Assembly (NCBI GenBank): GCA_033816765.1
Contig: CM066287.1
Location: 3,658,001 to 3,722,000, forward strand
DNA: 64,000 nucleotides
Source of the DNA: Nothopassalora personata
Lineage: Eukaryota; Ascomycota; Dothideomycetes; Mycosphaerellales; Mycosphaerellaceae
Direction: 5' to 3'
Position numbers and translations under genes: made by a program. This document shows positions 43,693-53,209 of this stretch, one piece after another; within the stretch, counting starts at the first letter, position 1; every line of letters starts with the position of its first letter. The notes below the pieces were generated by a model that searched no databases, was not told the DNA's origin, and saw nothing but the letters and a program-made list of their open reading frames with translations.

Positions 43693-44161
43693 GTCCGCCG
43701 GCTACGACGCTACTACAGCATCAACAGCAACACTCACACGCATGAAATCATTTTCGGTACGGTAGCGTCGGCTAGACTTTCTGGGCAGCCGCACACGGCT
43801 AAAACAGGGAGCTGTGGGCTGGGCGGCTGGTCGGCTGGGCGGCTGGGCCCTGGGAGCTGCCGTAGCGCGCTGTATGTATCAGTGTCAGTGTCCGTGCTCT
43901 AATGATATCGCAGACGTACGAGCGCCCTCCTACAGTAGTACTTAGTACTAGTCGACGTCTGCTGTCACATCACAGTCCAACCCCGATCACTCCCATCTCT
44001 CCCATCTCTCCCACCAATTCGGCCGTCCACTCGCTGCGACATCGCCGTCACGCCATACACAACAGCCTCATGCACAGGTCGGCCGCCATCACAGACGCGA
44101 TTCGATTCTATCATCCGAATGTCCCTTGACCCTGACCACTTCCTGCCTGACTCGATCGGGC
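43693..44161. promoter_or_regulatory. shared divergent promoter, ENP2 / MED13
   Basis: 469 bases between the two start codons. An AGTACTTAGTACTAG palindromic patch lies at about 43936-43950, and CCCATCTCT is repeated three times at about 43990-44012. Confidence 0.45.
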
Positions 44162-47100
44162 ATGGACTTCTTAAAAGGCTGCACCACCAATGTGCATGCA
44201 GTCGAAAACGTAGCTTGGACACCGTACACTCAATACAGCTGGAAAGATGATCAGCCCGGCGGAGGAGAAAGGTTGGAACATATTCGTACCGCCATCACGT
44301 GGCTGCGAGAGCAAAATGTGCTATGCACAGGCGTAGGAGAGCATCTCTGGCTCTTCGGCGAGCTTGCGCAGCATGTGAAGCATCGTGTCGACATGGTCCA
44401 TGAAGCTTTGGTCGTCGCCAAGGCTGGAACACTAGACGCTGATCTGGCCAGCTTGCCAGCCTCCGGCACGACCACAAAGGACCTCTTCCTCGACGCCGTA
44501 GAGCATGCAATCGCATACAGACTCGCCAAAGATTCAAATGTCCTTCACGTCGGACGATGGACGTGGCTGTATTGTCAAAACGACTTTGAATTCGAGGCGG
44601 GCAGCGAGAGCGCACTCATTACCATGACCATCAAGTGCTCCGACTCAGGCGCGTTGTATCTGGTCCCGAGGATTCTCCCATCTTCGTGGCAACCACTTGA
44701 ACACGCGGGAGTGGAAGATGCGCATGGTCTTATTCTTGCCCCCATGGGCTATCTTGCCCGGCCTGTGCGACAAGAGGTAGAGACTGCTACTTCGAATCGT
44801 GCCTGGAGGGAACAGGTAGTATCTGCCCTTGTGCCTCAAAACATCATCCTATCAGCAGACTGCCACTGGCAGGCTGTGGAAGTCATCGACGGCCCGAGCG
44901 AGTGCGTGTTCGTCTGGCCCACCCACCTTTGCCTCGCGCCTTGCACCAACCAGGCATACCACTCAAACCCATATGCGGGCAAGCCCAGTTGGCGACCTTG
45001 GTTCGCTGGGCCCGCCGATCAGCAGGCCTTTCTGAACCCCCTCGCCCTGGCTGAAGCCTGGTACAATGGCGCGCCTGAGCGGCAACGGCTAGCACAGCAA
45101 TCTGAATCCTCTCCGGCCCAAATGGAAGACCTCGACAATGACATAGCCTCTTCTGCACCAGCGGATGGCCAGGACGCCGATATCATGAGTTCGCCGTTCA
45201 ATCAACGTCAGTTCGATCAACAGACTGCCATGGCTGGCATATATCTAACGCCACCTGATGGGCTTGCTCAGAGCGCAGTGAATCTACAGGCTAATCTAGC
45301 CACGACACCCTCTGTCACCAACGCCGAGCACATAGCGACTATACACGATTTGTTACCCACGAGTGACGAAATTAACAAGGAGGCCGAACCCTCTGCTGCA
45401 GACCATGACGATTTTCAGATGGGTTCAGAAGACCTGTTCGGAGACGTTGGCGAAATTGGCTTCGGCGAGAATGACGTTGGTGATGCGGACTTCAGCTTCT
45501 TCGACGAGCCTGACGACGATCCAATGGCAGCAGACGATACAAGAGTTGCCCTTCCAGTCAGTGAACAGGTCGAAATACTTGGAGACACGGGTACTATTGG
45601 CACCGAGGAGAAGACAACCGCAGCAGCCTCAAGTCCGGACGCACCGCTAAGCGACCCACGGGCGGTGAACGACACTCACCACCCTTCCGCGGATGCAGAT
45701 GACAACGCCTTTCCCGCGATAACCGACGCAAGACAGCAAGTTTCCCTCGTATCTACACCGAAAGCTCCATATGAGAAACCGCTCAGCCCATTTGGTATTC
45801 GAGAGCGCCTGCTTCCTCCACCTGTGCCCGCCAGCATGGCGCAAGCCGATGTGAAGCGCGAGACTGAGCAACGCAGACGCAGTACCTTTCAGCCTATCAA
45901 TTTCAAAGCAGGTTTTGACCTGGGATCTAAGTATGCTCCTGCTGCAACACAAAATGGCGAACTTGTTTCAAACGTCCCTGTGCCAGAGACAACAAGCATA
46001 GGCCTTCCTCCTATACGGAAAAAGCCTCGTGCCTTGAAAATCGATCGGGATGCTAGTCGAACCGAAGCTGAGGATGATAGCGAAAGCGAAGAAGATTCCT
46101 TCGAGTCCTCATCGAGTGAAAGCGATGCCGAGCTTCCGCCTCGGCTCCCATGGGACAACAGAAAGAGGAAGCGAGCCAACAACGTCAATGGGACACAAGC
46201 TGGCAGCGAACAGGAAGTTATTTGGCCTGAAGACCTCCCGCAGGACATCCTCCTAGACGTTCAGAGTCGTCAAACTCTGCTAAGCATTCTTGAGACGCGC
46301 ATCGAAGGACATGGAAGTTTGGATCTCGCCAGCACATTGCGCACTCCTCCAGCTGAATCTTTGGCCCGGTCCCGTTATGGTAACTTATACAGCGCTCCAG
46401 CCCGCGCGGTCGATGAAGATATCCTACCAACCGTCGAAGAGACCTACGAGCTCCGCAAAGATGACTTGATCTACGTGGCGCAAATAGTGAGCGAGCACTC
46501 TACCACGGCTCTTGGTGGAGCCGAGTTCTGGCATGGCGAGCACCATGGCCTTGAACGCTATATCGAGACGACGCTTTCCGAAACTCTTCCAGACTCCGAA
46601 ATACGTAACCTTGGTCAAGTCGCATTGATCAAAGAGCCACCACCTCGTGTCATGCCAAATGGGAAGGCGACTCAAGGTCAGCCTAGACCACCTCCACGCT
46701 CCGACAGCACTATGGTCGGCCCAGACTATTTCTCCCTGCCGCCTCCATATGTCAAAGTTCAGCGCGGGAGTGATGGCTTCGAGATGCTCCCAACGAGTCT
46801 GCCATTTTGGGAGCCATTGGGTCTAGGACCTACAAGCGGTCCCAAAGATGTGCAAGCGTTTTGTGTCTTCCCCGGTAATGCTGATCTTCAGCGCGCCGTG
46901 AGGCACTTCATGACTGATATTGGCACATCATACGACAGCTGCAAGTACGGCTCGCATGTGCACTCACGTTCTGCTGACCCCAAGGATGAACTGGACACTT
47001 ATCAAGATGGATTAGCGCCAGTGAAGCTCGACAATGATGTCTCAATCGTGGCAGCATTCAAGGCCTATGCTCAGACGTGTGGTCAGCTCGGAAAGGCACT

Positions 47101-48430
47101 TGCTTCCCTGACTCACCACGAAAGTGGGCGTGCCACAGTGATATACATGCTCAACCCCTTTGCCAACCAGCAGGCTCTTCACCATCTATCGGCTTGCTTC
47201 TGGCTGCTGTTCAAAGCTTATCGAGACAATCTGTCCAAATCGCAAAAAGGTCACGGCGGCGGTGACATTGTGCTCCAGATCGTGCCAATTGATCTTGTTG
47301 CATCTTTTGACACGGTAGTGGTACTCAGTAGCAAACAGGCCATAACCATCGCACGCGAGGTCTACGACAGATGCCCGCCATCTTCAACACTGTCGGCCGG
47401 GGGTGACAGCGCCGTGCTTCCCATACTATCCGCTCCATCAGTCGAGTTGGCGAGTGCTGCGCCTAAGCGCATTGGCTTTCAGCTAGCCGCTGAACCACCG
47501 CACCACCTGCTGCATGAGGGATCGATCCTTCATCTCGCATATGCCTGCAGCAAGGACGGGCAGTGGGTCACTGCAGCGTGGAGCGACAACACAGGTCTGT
47601 ATCAATCGGTTGTAGCTTACTCCCTTCGTGGCAAGTCTTTGGCCGAGGTCGCAGAGGAGGTCTTGGAACACACCTACGAGATCCTGGCAGCGAGGAAGGT
47701 GACTTGGCGACTTTTCATCGTGACCCACCATGGGATCGATCAGTCCATGTCGCAATGCTGGCGCTCCCTGTCTAGACCTCGAGCGCAGCCACTATGCGTT
47801 ACGCTCTCATCGGTACAACCTGACGCTGTGCTAGTCGCCACCTCGCCAGCCACTCCGACAGAAGGTCATCTCAAGGACAACGGTCAGGACGGTGGCTTTC
47901 TCACGCCTGCGTCCACTCCTCAAGGGAACAATTTCACAAGCTCGCCAGATGTCAGTGGCCAAAGCAACGCTCCGCCGACTCCCGCACCGAGTGAGACACC
48001 AGCTTCCGCAACCGACGTGGAGATGGAGACACATCTTGTCGATACCACTGACGAGACCTGGGGTGCCTTGATCTCGCCGACGTTCTCAAGTTTCATCTCC
48101 GAAGTTGGTCTGGCCAACGCCCTCATCTTCAAGCGTGGATGCGGAGAGGCAGCGGGTCCCACCATGGACGGCTCGCGGCACAGCTTACCTGGAATGGGTG
48201 TCACTCTGCATTGGACGATACAGGTCAAGCCGAGTGGGGCGATTGACGAAGGCACTGTCAAGCAAGCGGAACTGACATTGAGGGAGGTGGTCAAGATGTA
48301 CCGGAACTTAGCGCTTCTTACCAAGGCGAAGGGATTAGATCATGGGAACGCCGTCTGTGCGCCTCTGCCTGTTGCCGCTGCTATGCTGGGTGCGGAAGGC
48401 TTAGACGGCTTGCTCCCAGCTATACAATGA
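44162..48430 (+). CDS. MED13: Mediator kinase-module subunit 13
   Basis: A single exon of 1422 residues. The start MDFLKGCTTNVHAVENVAW matches Med13 N-termini; the frame is open upstream only via TTG. The N-terminal Med13 domain (about 1-330) includes HVGRWTWLYCQNDFEF and PCTNQAYHSNPYAGKPSW. The central ~330-830 is acidic and disordered (DLFGDVGEIGFGENDVGDAD) with Pro/Ser stretches. The C-terminal MID/PIWI-like half begins near TLPFWEPLGLGPTSGPKDVQ-type sequence (SLPFWEPLGLGP), with AFCVFPGNADLQRAV, LRGKSLAEVAEEVLEHTYEI and WRLFIVTHHGIDQ, and ends GLDGLLPAIQ. Med13 tethers the Cdk8 module to core Mediator and represses or tunes transcription. The exact motif of the C-terminal domain and the overall order leave little doubt. 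Confidence 0.93.
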   Translation: MDFLKGCTTNVHAVENVAWTPYTQYSWKDDQPGGGERLEHIRTAITWLREQNVLCTGVGEHLWLFGELAQHVKHRVDMVHEALVVAKAGTLDADLASLPASGTTTKDLFLDAVEHAIAYRLAKDSNVLHVGRWTWLYCQNDFEFEAGSESALITMTIKCSDSGALYLVPRILPSSWQPLEHAGVEDAHGLILAPMGYLARPVRQEVETATSNRAWREQVVSALVPQNIILSADCHWQAVEVIDGPSECVFVWPTHLCLAPCTNQAYHSNPYAGKPSWRPWFAGPADQQAFLNPLALAEAWYNGAPERQRLAQQSESSPAQMEDLDNDIASSAPADGQDADIMSSPFNQRQFDQQTAMAGIYLTPPDGLAQSAVNLQANLATTPSVTNAEHIATIHDLLPTSDEINKEAEPSAADHDDFQMGSEDLFGDVGEIGFGENDVGDADFSFFDEPDDDPMAADDTRVALPVSEQVEILGDTGTIGTEEKTTAAASSPDAPLSDPRAVNDTHHPSADADDNAFPAITDARQQVSLVSTPKAPYEKPLSPFGIRERLLPPPVPASMAQADVKRETEQRRRSTFQPINFKAGFDLGSKYAPAATQNGELVSNVPVPETTSIGLPPIRKKPRALKIDRDASRTEAEDDSESEEDSFESSSSESDAELPPRLPWDNRKRKRANNVNGTQAGSEQEVIWPEDLPQDILLDVQSRQTLLSILETRIEGHGSLDLASTLRTPPAESLARSRYGNLYSAPARAVDEDILPTVEETYELRKDDLIYVAQIVSEHSTTALGGAEFWHGEHHGLERYIETTLSETLPDSEIRNLGQVALIKEPPPRVMPNGKATQGQPRPPPRSDSTMVGPDYFSLPPPYVKVQRGSDGFEMLPTSLPFWEPLGLGPTSGPKDVQAFCVFPGNADLQRAVRHFMTDIGTSYDSCKYGSHVHSRSADPKDELDTYQDGLAPVKLDNDVSIVAAFKAYAQTCGQLGKALASLTHHESGRATVIYMLNPFANQQALHHLSACFWLLFKAYRDNLSKSQKGHGGGDIVLQIVPIDLVASFDTVVVLSSKQAITIAREVYDRCPPSSTLSAGGDSAVLPILSAPSVELASAAPKRIGFQLAAEPPHHLLHEGSILHLAYACSKDGQWVTAAWSDNTGLYQSVVAYSLRGKSLAEVAEEVLEHTYEILAARKVTWRLFIVTHHGIDQSMSQCWRSLSRPRAQPLCVTLSSVQPDAVLVATSPATPTEGHLKDNGQDGGFLTPASTPQGNNFTSSPDVSGQSNAPPTPAPSETPASATDVEMETHLVDTTDETWGALISPTFSSFISEVGLANALIFKRGCGEAAGPTMDGSRHSLPGMGVTLHWTIQVKPSGAIDEGTVKQAELTLREVVKMYRNLALLTKAKGLDHGNAVCAPLPVAAAMLGAEGLDGLLPAIQ

Positions 48431-48797
48431 TTGATCTCACGCACGCTTGACCGACTGAGCGTTTGAAGAGCATGTAAGCCACGACAAACCCATACATGGG
48501 TCGCAGTACGCAGTCTCATGCTCAAAATATCTCCACAGCGTCTCAATGACTACCGGACAGCGTCGGCTAAAGGAAGGTTAACTTGAGTTGTCGTTCGTAA
48601 GAGCTCAACGTCGTACCTTCCGTTTAGCAAGCGGTAGTATGAGCTCAAAAGCTATCGTCGATCACCCTTGCTTTTTGACCCGATTTCGTCAGACCAAAAC
48701 TCTACGTTGGATCAATTTGGTGAAGGACCAGGTGGTTGCAAGCAATACCTGAAGGTATCACATCAGTAGTATTGCATTAGTTCACTCAAAAGCAAAC
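48431..48797. other. MED13 3' flank
   Basis: No feature recognised up to the broken RidA-like gene. Confidence 0.5.
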
Positions 48798-49327
48798 ATG
48801 TCAAATCAATCCACAACAATCAATCCCGACAATGGTCACTCCGAGAATCACCCTCTTGCATCTGTCGCAGAGACTAAGTAACCATCGAAACCAGTCCCCA
48901 TCCCCCAACCTCAATTCTCCCAAGTCAACACCATCGAGCTAAAAGGCCCAGCAAGAGTACGTAGAACCCCCTCCCACCCCGCCCCCCCCCCCCCCCAAGC
49001 TCATCGCCATCACCGGCCAACTCTCCATCAACCTCGCCAGCACACCAAAAGTCCAAGCCTGCGAAGCCCAAGTCCAGATCGCGCTTCAAACCCTCGAAAA
49101 CTGCATCCCAGCCGCCGGGGCCACCAAGAGAGACATTTTCACAGGTCACGCACCAACGTCGTAGACTTTGGACTTGGAGAGGCAGAACCCGGCCCAACTC
49201 TTCCATCGAGTGGTTGGGGGTTGATCATCGTCCGGCGAGTGCCATGTTGCCGGCTTATAAGCTTGCGGCGCCCGGGCTGCTTTATGAGATTGAGACGTGG
49301 TTGGTTGTGCCGGGGCCTGGGCAGTAG
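48798..49327 (+). pseudogene. broken RidA/YjgF-family gene
   Basis: The region reads as a RidA-like protein but cannot be assembled intact. ATG 48798 opens a frame stopped by TAA at 48879 after 27 codons. The same frame continues PIPQPQFSQVNTIELKGPAR. A plausible intron (GTACGT, with a 15-C run, to CCAAG) joins LIAITGQLSINLASTPKVQA and ALQTLENCIPAAGATKRDIF. The next blocks, TNVVDFGLGEAEPG, IEWLGVDHRPASAML and LLYEIETWLVVPGPGQ, lie in different frames. Intact family members deaminate reactive enamines/imines and contain the HRPAS motif. A stop plus at least one frame change argues for a pseudogene, though alternative initiation after the stop and extra introns cannot be excluded. Confidence 0.6.
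48982..48996 (+). repeat. 15-C homopolymer
   Basis: A run of 15 C within the candidate intron of the RidA-like pseudogene. It is prone to length error in sequencing. Confidence 0.85.
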
Positions 49328-49537
49328 AGGTTCGGAGCAACGGCGCGCTTGGGGACGACGCGGGGAAGAAATCTGTGTGTGCTGCAGCGTGGGTATGCCG
49401 TGTCTGACAAGGGGGTGGCAAGCAGAGAAGCAACATTGTAGGACGGGATTAAGACGGTTGTAGATAGACTGAAAGAAATAAAGGTAGGGTATCAAGCCTC
49501 GCAGAAGGCTTCGAAGTGGAAATCCAAGATCGCCTTC

Positions 49538-51127
49538 TCAAGCTGCATACGCATTCTTGCCACCCACAGTCACTGTGAGCTTCGCCGGCGAGAAGCTGAA
49601 GATTGCTCCCTCCTGTGGCGCACCTATTAGAGCTGTCAGCAAAGTCCGATACCAGCACGTTTTCACTCGGAAAGTTGGTGACTTACCTCCATCAGGCGTA
49701 ACATCATCATATGGCCAAGCATATCCAAGCCCATCGACGTTCGCGGCGTGTACAATCCTCGAGTAGTGCTGGTCTCTCCGTCAGCAAAATAGCATAGATG
49801 TTCGCGGTCTGACAACTTACATTTGTGACAGAGTTCTGGTAATACTGCGAAGGCTTCGTGCCATTTGGTACCTGGTTGGAGACGAGCAACGTACTCCTGT
49901 TGAAGCCAGAGCACAGGCGGGGGATGATGGCGTTGGTCTTTGCGTTGCCTCCAGTGACGAATGGGCCGCTATTAGAGCTGAAGATATCAGCAGAGGTGGG
50001 TTTTGCGAAGGTACTGCCATCCCCGAAGTCCAGATAGCCCGCCGAGTTGACCTGTCCCTTCACTTCGCCCCATGAGGCTTGGGTATCGACAGTCAGCTGC
50101 TGTGATTTGTACCTGTCCCAGACTATAGTCAAATTAGCATCGATAGTCCCCAAGGGGTTAGGAGCACTTACCTTGATTGACATAGTCTGTCCAATAGGTA
50201 GCAAACCAGCTGGGATTCGTAGTGATGCCAGAATTCGGGCTTAACGCTCTGAGATCTTTGCCACCACTTTGTACCACCAATGAGCTCCATCGTCGACCAT
50301 CAGCAGCAGTCTGAGCTCGCAAGCCCTTCGCAACTGTCGCCAGGCCGTCTGCTTTCATGCCTCCCACGTGCTGGCTGCCTCCAGACGTATCGGACAGGGT
50401 CAAGGCGATGGGCACATTACTGACAAAGTCAACGTAGCTGATGTTGACGAACACCTGCGCGGAATTGAAGGTGAATTCGCAGAACCCGAAATTGGTGTTG
50501 TAATTTGGATCTGAAGGATTGAACACCGAAGGCTCCACAACTCCCGGCCCAGGGTTGAGGAGGAATGTAAGAGGCTTGTCCATGGAGAACCAGATGCGGG
50601 CGCCAGCGAGTCTTGGGATGGTCGCGTTGACAACATTGCCCGGAGCTCCGAGTGATATGGCGATATTCACAGGGACTGGTGAACCAACCGTGGACGGACT
50701 TTGAGGGTAGTACGGTGATTTTGCGTCAGCCTGGAGCATGAAAACAGCATTATTGTTGTCGATGGCGCGGCCGGCTGTAGCCTTTGTCAGAGGATGCAAG
50801 ATATTCAGCCACCAAGCCGAACTTACTGATGTATGCATAAACCTGCGATGAGTTGGATTGATTTTCCAAGGCAATCTGCAATGTGCCAGTAGTAGTCGCG
50901 GCTTGACGGTTTACCGCAGCCCGATTGTGAACACGGATAGGCTGGGATTGAATTGTCTCTCCTTGTTGGTCCGGAGCAGGTGGTGCAGCCTGCTGGTCAT
51001 TCGGCTGCACTGAATCGACCGGCACTGGTGGAGAGAAATATTTGGGCTCAGGAGTATGCTGCGCACGAGGATGCTTCCGGAAGTGCCTCCTAACGAAGTT
51101 GCGGATTCCCTTCGTAAAAGAGCCCAT
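49538..51127 (-). CDS. glycoside hydrolase family 64 beta-1,3-glucanase
   Basis: Five exons (51127-50827, 50774-50172, 50122-49821, 49768-49687, 49623-49538) give 457 residues; introns are 52, 49, 52 and 63 bases. GH64 blocks: LQIALENQSNSSQVYAYITG, RIWFSMDKPLTFLLNPGPG, NTNFGFCEFTFN and NISYVDFVSNVPIAL, FATYWTDYVNQVWDRYKSQQ, HYSRIVHAANVDGLGYAWPY and DDVTPDGG. Glu200 and Asp216 are spaced 16 apart, as are the catalytic Glu/Asp of characterised GH64 enzymes. These laminaripentaose-producing glucanases cleave beta-1,3-glucan and are normally secreted. Here the first ~95 residues are basic then Gln/Pro-rich (MGSFTKGIRNFVRRHFRKHP) and lack a signal peptide from the only available ATG. Confidence 0.9.
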
Positions 51128-52016
51128 GTTAACAGATTGCTGCGAAGAAGTGCTGAGGCTGAGGACTAATAGGGAGATGAGAGTTGGGATGAGAGTTGGG
51201 ATGAGAGTTGGGATGAGAAACTTTACGGGTGCGGCAGACGCGACCTGAGCTCTGAAGAAGTAGGTGCCGCCTGCTCGTTTTCTGCAGCAGCGCGCGTTCC
51301 TGCTCTTGTCGTGGGTGCGGCTACCGCGAATGACCACCTGCGACACGAAGGCAGCGCAGTGCAGGCCTCAGCAGCTGACAACGGCGTGGTGCCCTATCAG
51401 GCTCGCGAGCGCAGCATCTAAGGCTGTGAGCTTCGATGTCTGAGCCATGAGAGTAGTAATTTGTGTCCGACAAATCTCGTCGTCTTTCCACGCACCCACA
51501 GTAAAGTTAGCGTGGAACTATTAGTTGCAAGCTTTGGATGTCTTGATCAGCCGTGCTCGGGCAACAGGACCAGAGTGACGCCATGACTCCGATATTATCA
51601 GCTGGCAGCTCCATGTGGCCCAAGAGAGCTTGCTGCCAGCGAATACAAGTGTCGTGCCTCGTTGTTCTGTCGGATTGAAGTACTTGAGAAGATGCGGGGA
51701 GTGCAAGACATTTGCCGCGTGACCTGTAGTGACAATGTTCATTGTACTGCACGGAACTTCAACCCCAACTTGGCGATTGATCGTCGAATGATCACAATCT
51801 CGTGAGGGAGAATCGCGCGTCAATTCTTTGCTTTGAACACCGGAGTAAGATCGAAAGGGCTTGGGTCGAAATGTGCGGCCACTGACACTTTACTCGGCCC
51901 GCACAGCCGACATACATACCGAATTTCCCGAGGTTTAGATCCTCATGAACGGGTTCGAAGGCGTGTCGTAAGCATACTGTACGGCCCAGATTCGATAGGT
52001 GCCCACATGTAGAAGT
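51128..52016. other. upstream region of the GH64 gene
   Basis: Contains a 12-base tandem repeat (51175-51217) in the GH64 leader. From about 51350 to 52016 no gene or repeat is seen. Confidence 0.5.
51175..51217. repeat. 12-base tandem repeat, about 3.5 units
   Basis: GATGAGAGTTGG repeated about three and a half times, upstream of the GH64 ATG. On the coding strand it reads CCAACTCTCATC and encodes PTLI units in the frame of the gene, but no ATG precedes it. Confidence 0.85.
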
Positions 52017-52895
52017 TCAGCCGAAGGGGTTCAGCGCGGCCTTGGTATTAGAAACCAGCTGTCTTCGAAGCGCATCTCTGCGACTATCTTTTGTGGATTT
52101 CGCAGGTTTCGATTTCGTAATCTTCGAGACTGGTGACCGGAACATGGCGGTGTAATCCGCCGTGTCTCTGGTCGCTTGGTCTGAGTCCTCTCCGAACGTC
52201 ACGAGCTTCGCCCTCACACTGTCCTCCTCATTGGCCGGAAGAAGGTCAATATCAGTGCCCAGACGATCTTTCAGCGCCTGGTCCGCCTTATCTTCACGCT
52301 CCAAAGCCTTCCTATCTCGTCTGAAGGATGCACGCATACGTTTGTTTGCTGCCCATGGGTCGTCCCAGTCTCTGCGGCGAGCTTCGTACAAATCGTCAAT
52401 GCGTTTGGCGTTGTCCTTGGTCTGTTCCTTTTCCTCTGCTTTACCCTCGAGCTGAGCGAACGCGTCTTCACGCCGCCTTTCGCGCTCTTCGGGCGTGAGT
52501 ATAGGGACTCCATTCTCTCCCTCCCTCACGCGATCGTCTGGGTCCCCGTAGTCTCTGGCTTTGCCTCCGTCGGTGACGACGTAGGCAGTATTCTTTGGGT
52601 CAGTCCGAATCTCGATGGTACCGCTACACGCAGTGTGCTTCAGGCGAAAGCTCCAGATGGGCGTTGAATAGTAGTAGCCAACTTTGGTCTTGACGGCATT
52701 AAAGCGAACGCCCTGGCCGATGATGGCGTGCGGTTTGCAAGTGTGACACCAGACGGCGAAGGGCATCTCGAAGCGTACAGTCTGTGTACCATCTTTGCGC
52801 AGAGTGCCTGGAGCTCGACGCTTGTGCAATTGATTGCCACTTGCGGTTCCCTCGACGTCGGGCGGCATATACCGTCCCATGTTGAAGCCCTGCAT
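52017..52895 (-). CDS. CWC16/Saf4 (CCDC130-like) splicing factor
   Basis: A single exon of 292 residues from ATG 52895 (MQGFNMGRYMPPDVEGTASG). The frame is open upstream but only from a GTG. The CWC16 domain spans about 1-130: TVRFEMPFAVWCHTCKPHAI, IGQGVRFNAVKTKVGYYYST, PIWSFRLKHTACSGTIEIRT and DPKNTAYVV. The zinc ligands appear as C-x2-C and H-x2-C rather than two C-x2-C pairs. The C-terminal half is charged coiled coil (EERERRREDAFAQLEGKAEE) ending in a basic tail. Relatives of Yju2 join the spliceosome around catalytic activation; Saf4/CCDC130 is the second paralogue. The start MxGFNMGRY favours the Saf4 branch. Confidence 0.87.
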   Translation of the reverse strand: MQGFNMGRYMPPDVEGTASGNQLHKRRAPGTLRKDGTQTVRFEMPFAVWCHTCKPHAIIGQGVRFNAVKTKVGYYYSTPIWSFRLKHTACSGTIEIRTDPKNTAYVVTDGGKARDYGDPDDRVREGENGVPILTPEERERRREDAFAQLEGKAEEKEQTKDNAKRIDDLYEARRRDWDDPWAANKRMRASFRRDRKALEREDKADQALKDRLGTDIDLLPANEEDSVRAKLVTFGEDSDQATRDTADYTAMFRSPVSKITKSKPAKSTKDSRRDALRRQLVSNTKAALNPFG

Positions 52896-53209
52896 GGTTG
52901 ATGGAGTGAGCGCAAGGCTACGCGCGAACGGATTCACTGCGCGAGAGTAGATATGCGTGATATGACCATGCGTCGTCTGCTGGAGAAGGATGGATATATT
53001 TGGGCAGGTAGAGTTTAGCGCGCAACGGCCCTGGCGCGCCTACCGTACATCCTTGTTCGTTGCTCAGCGTCATACTGTAATCGGCGGCGGGGGTCCTGAC
53101 AAAACAGAATATTTCATCGTAGCGCCTCCCTCTTATTCACGACTCCCACGCGACCGCGTTCGCCATACCACAGCATCAACACTCGCATTTGATACCACCA
53201 CGACTAAGT
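52896..53209. promoter_or_regulatory. shared divergent promoter, CWC16-family / REI1
   Basis: 314 bases between start codons of a splicing factor and a ribosome biogenesis factor. No specific motif assigned. Confidence 0.4.

Noticed and set aside
51940..51975. tRNA-like GGGTTCGAAGGC motif
   Set aside because: No acceptor stem or A-box/anticodon arm could be folded around it.
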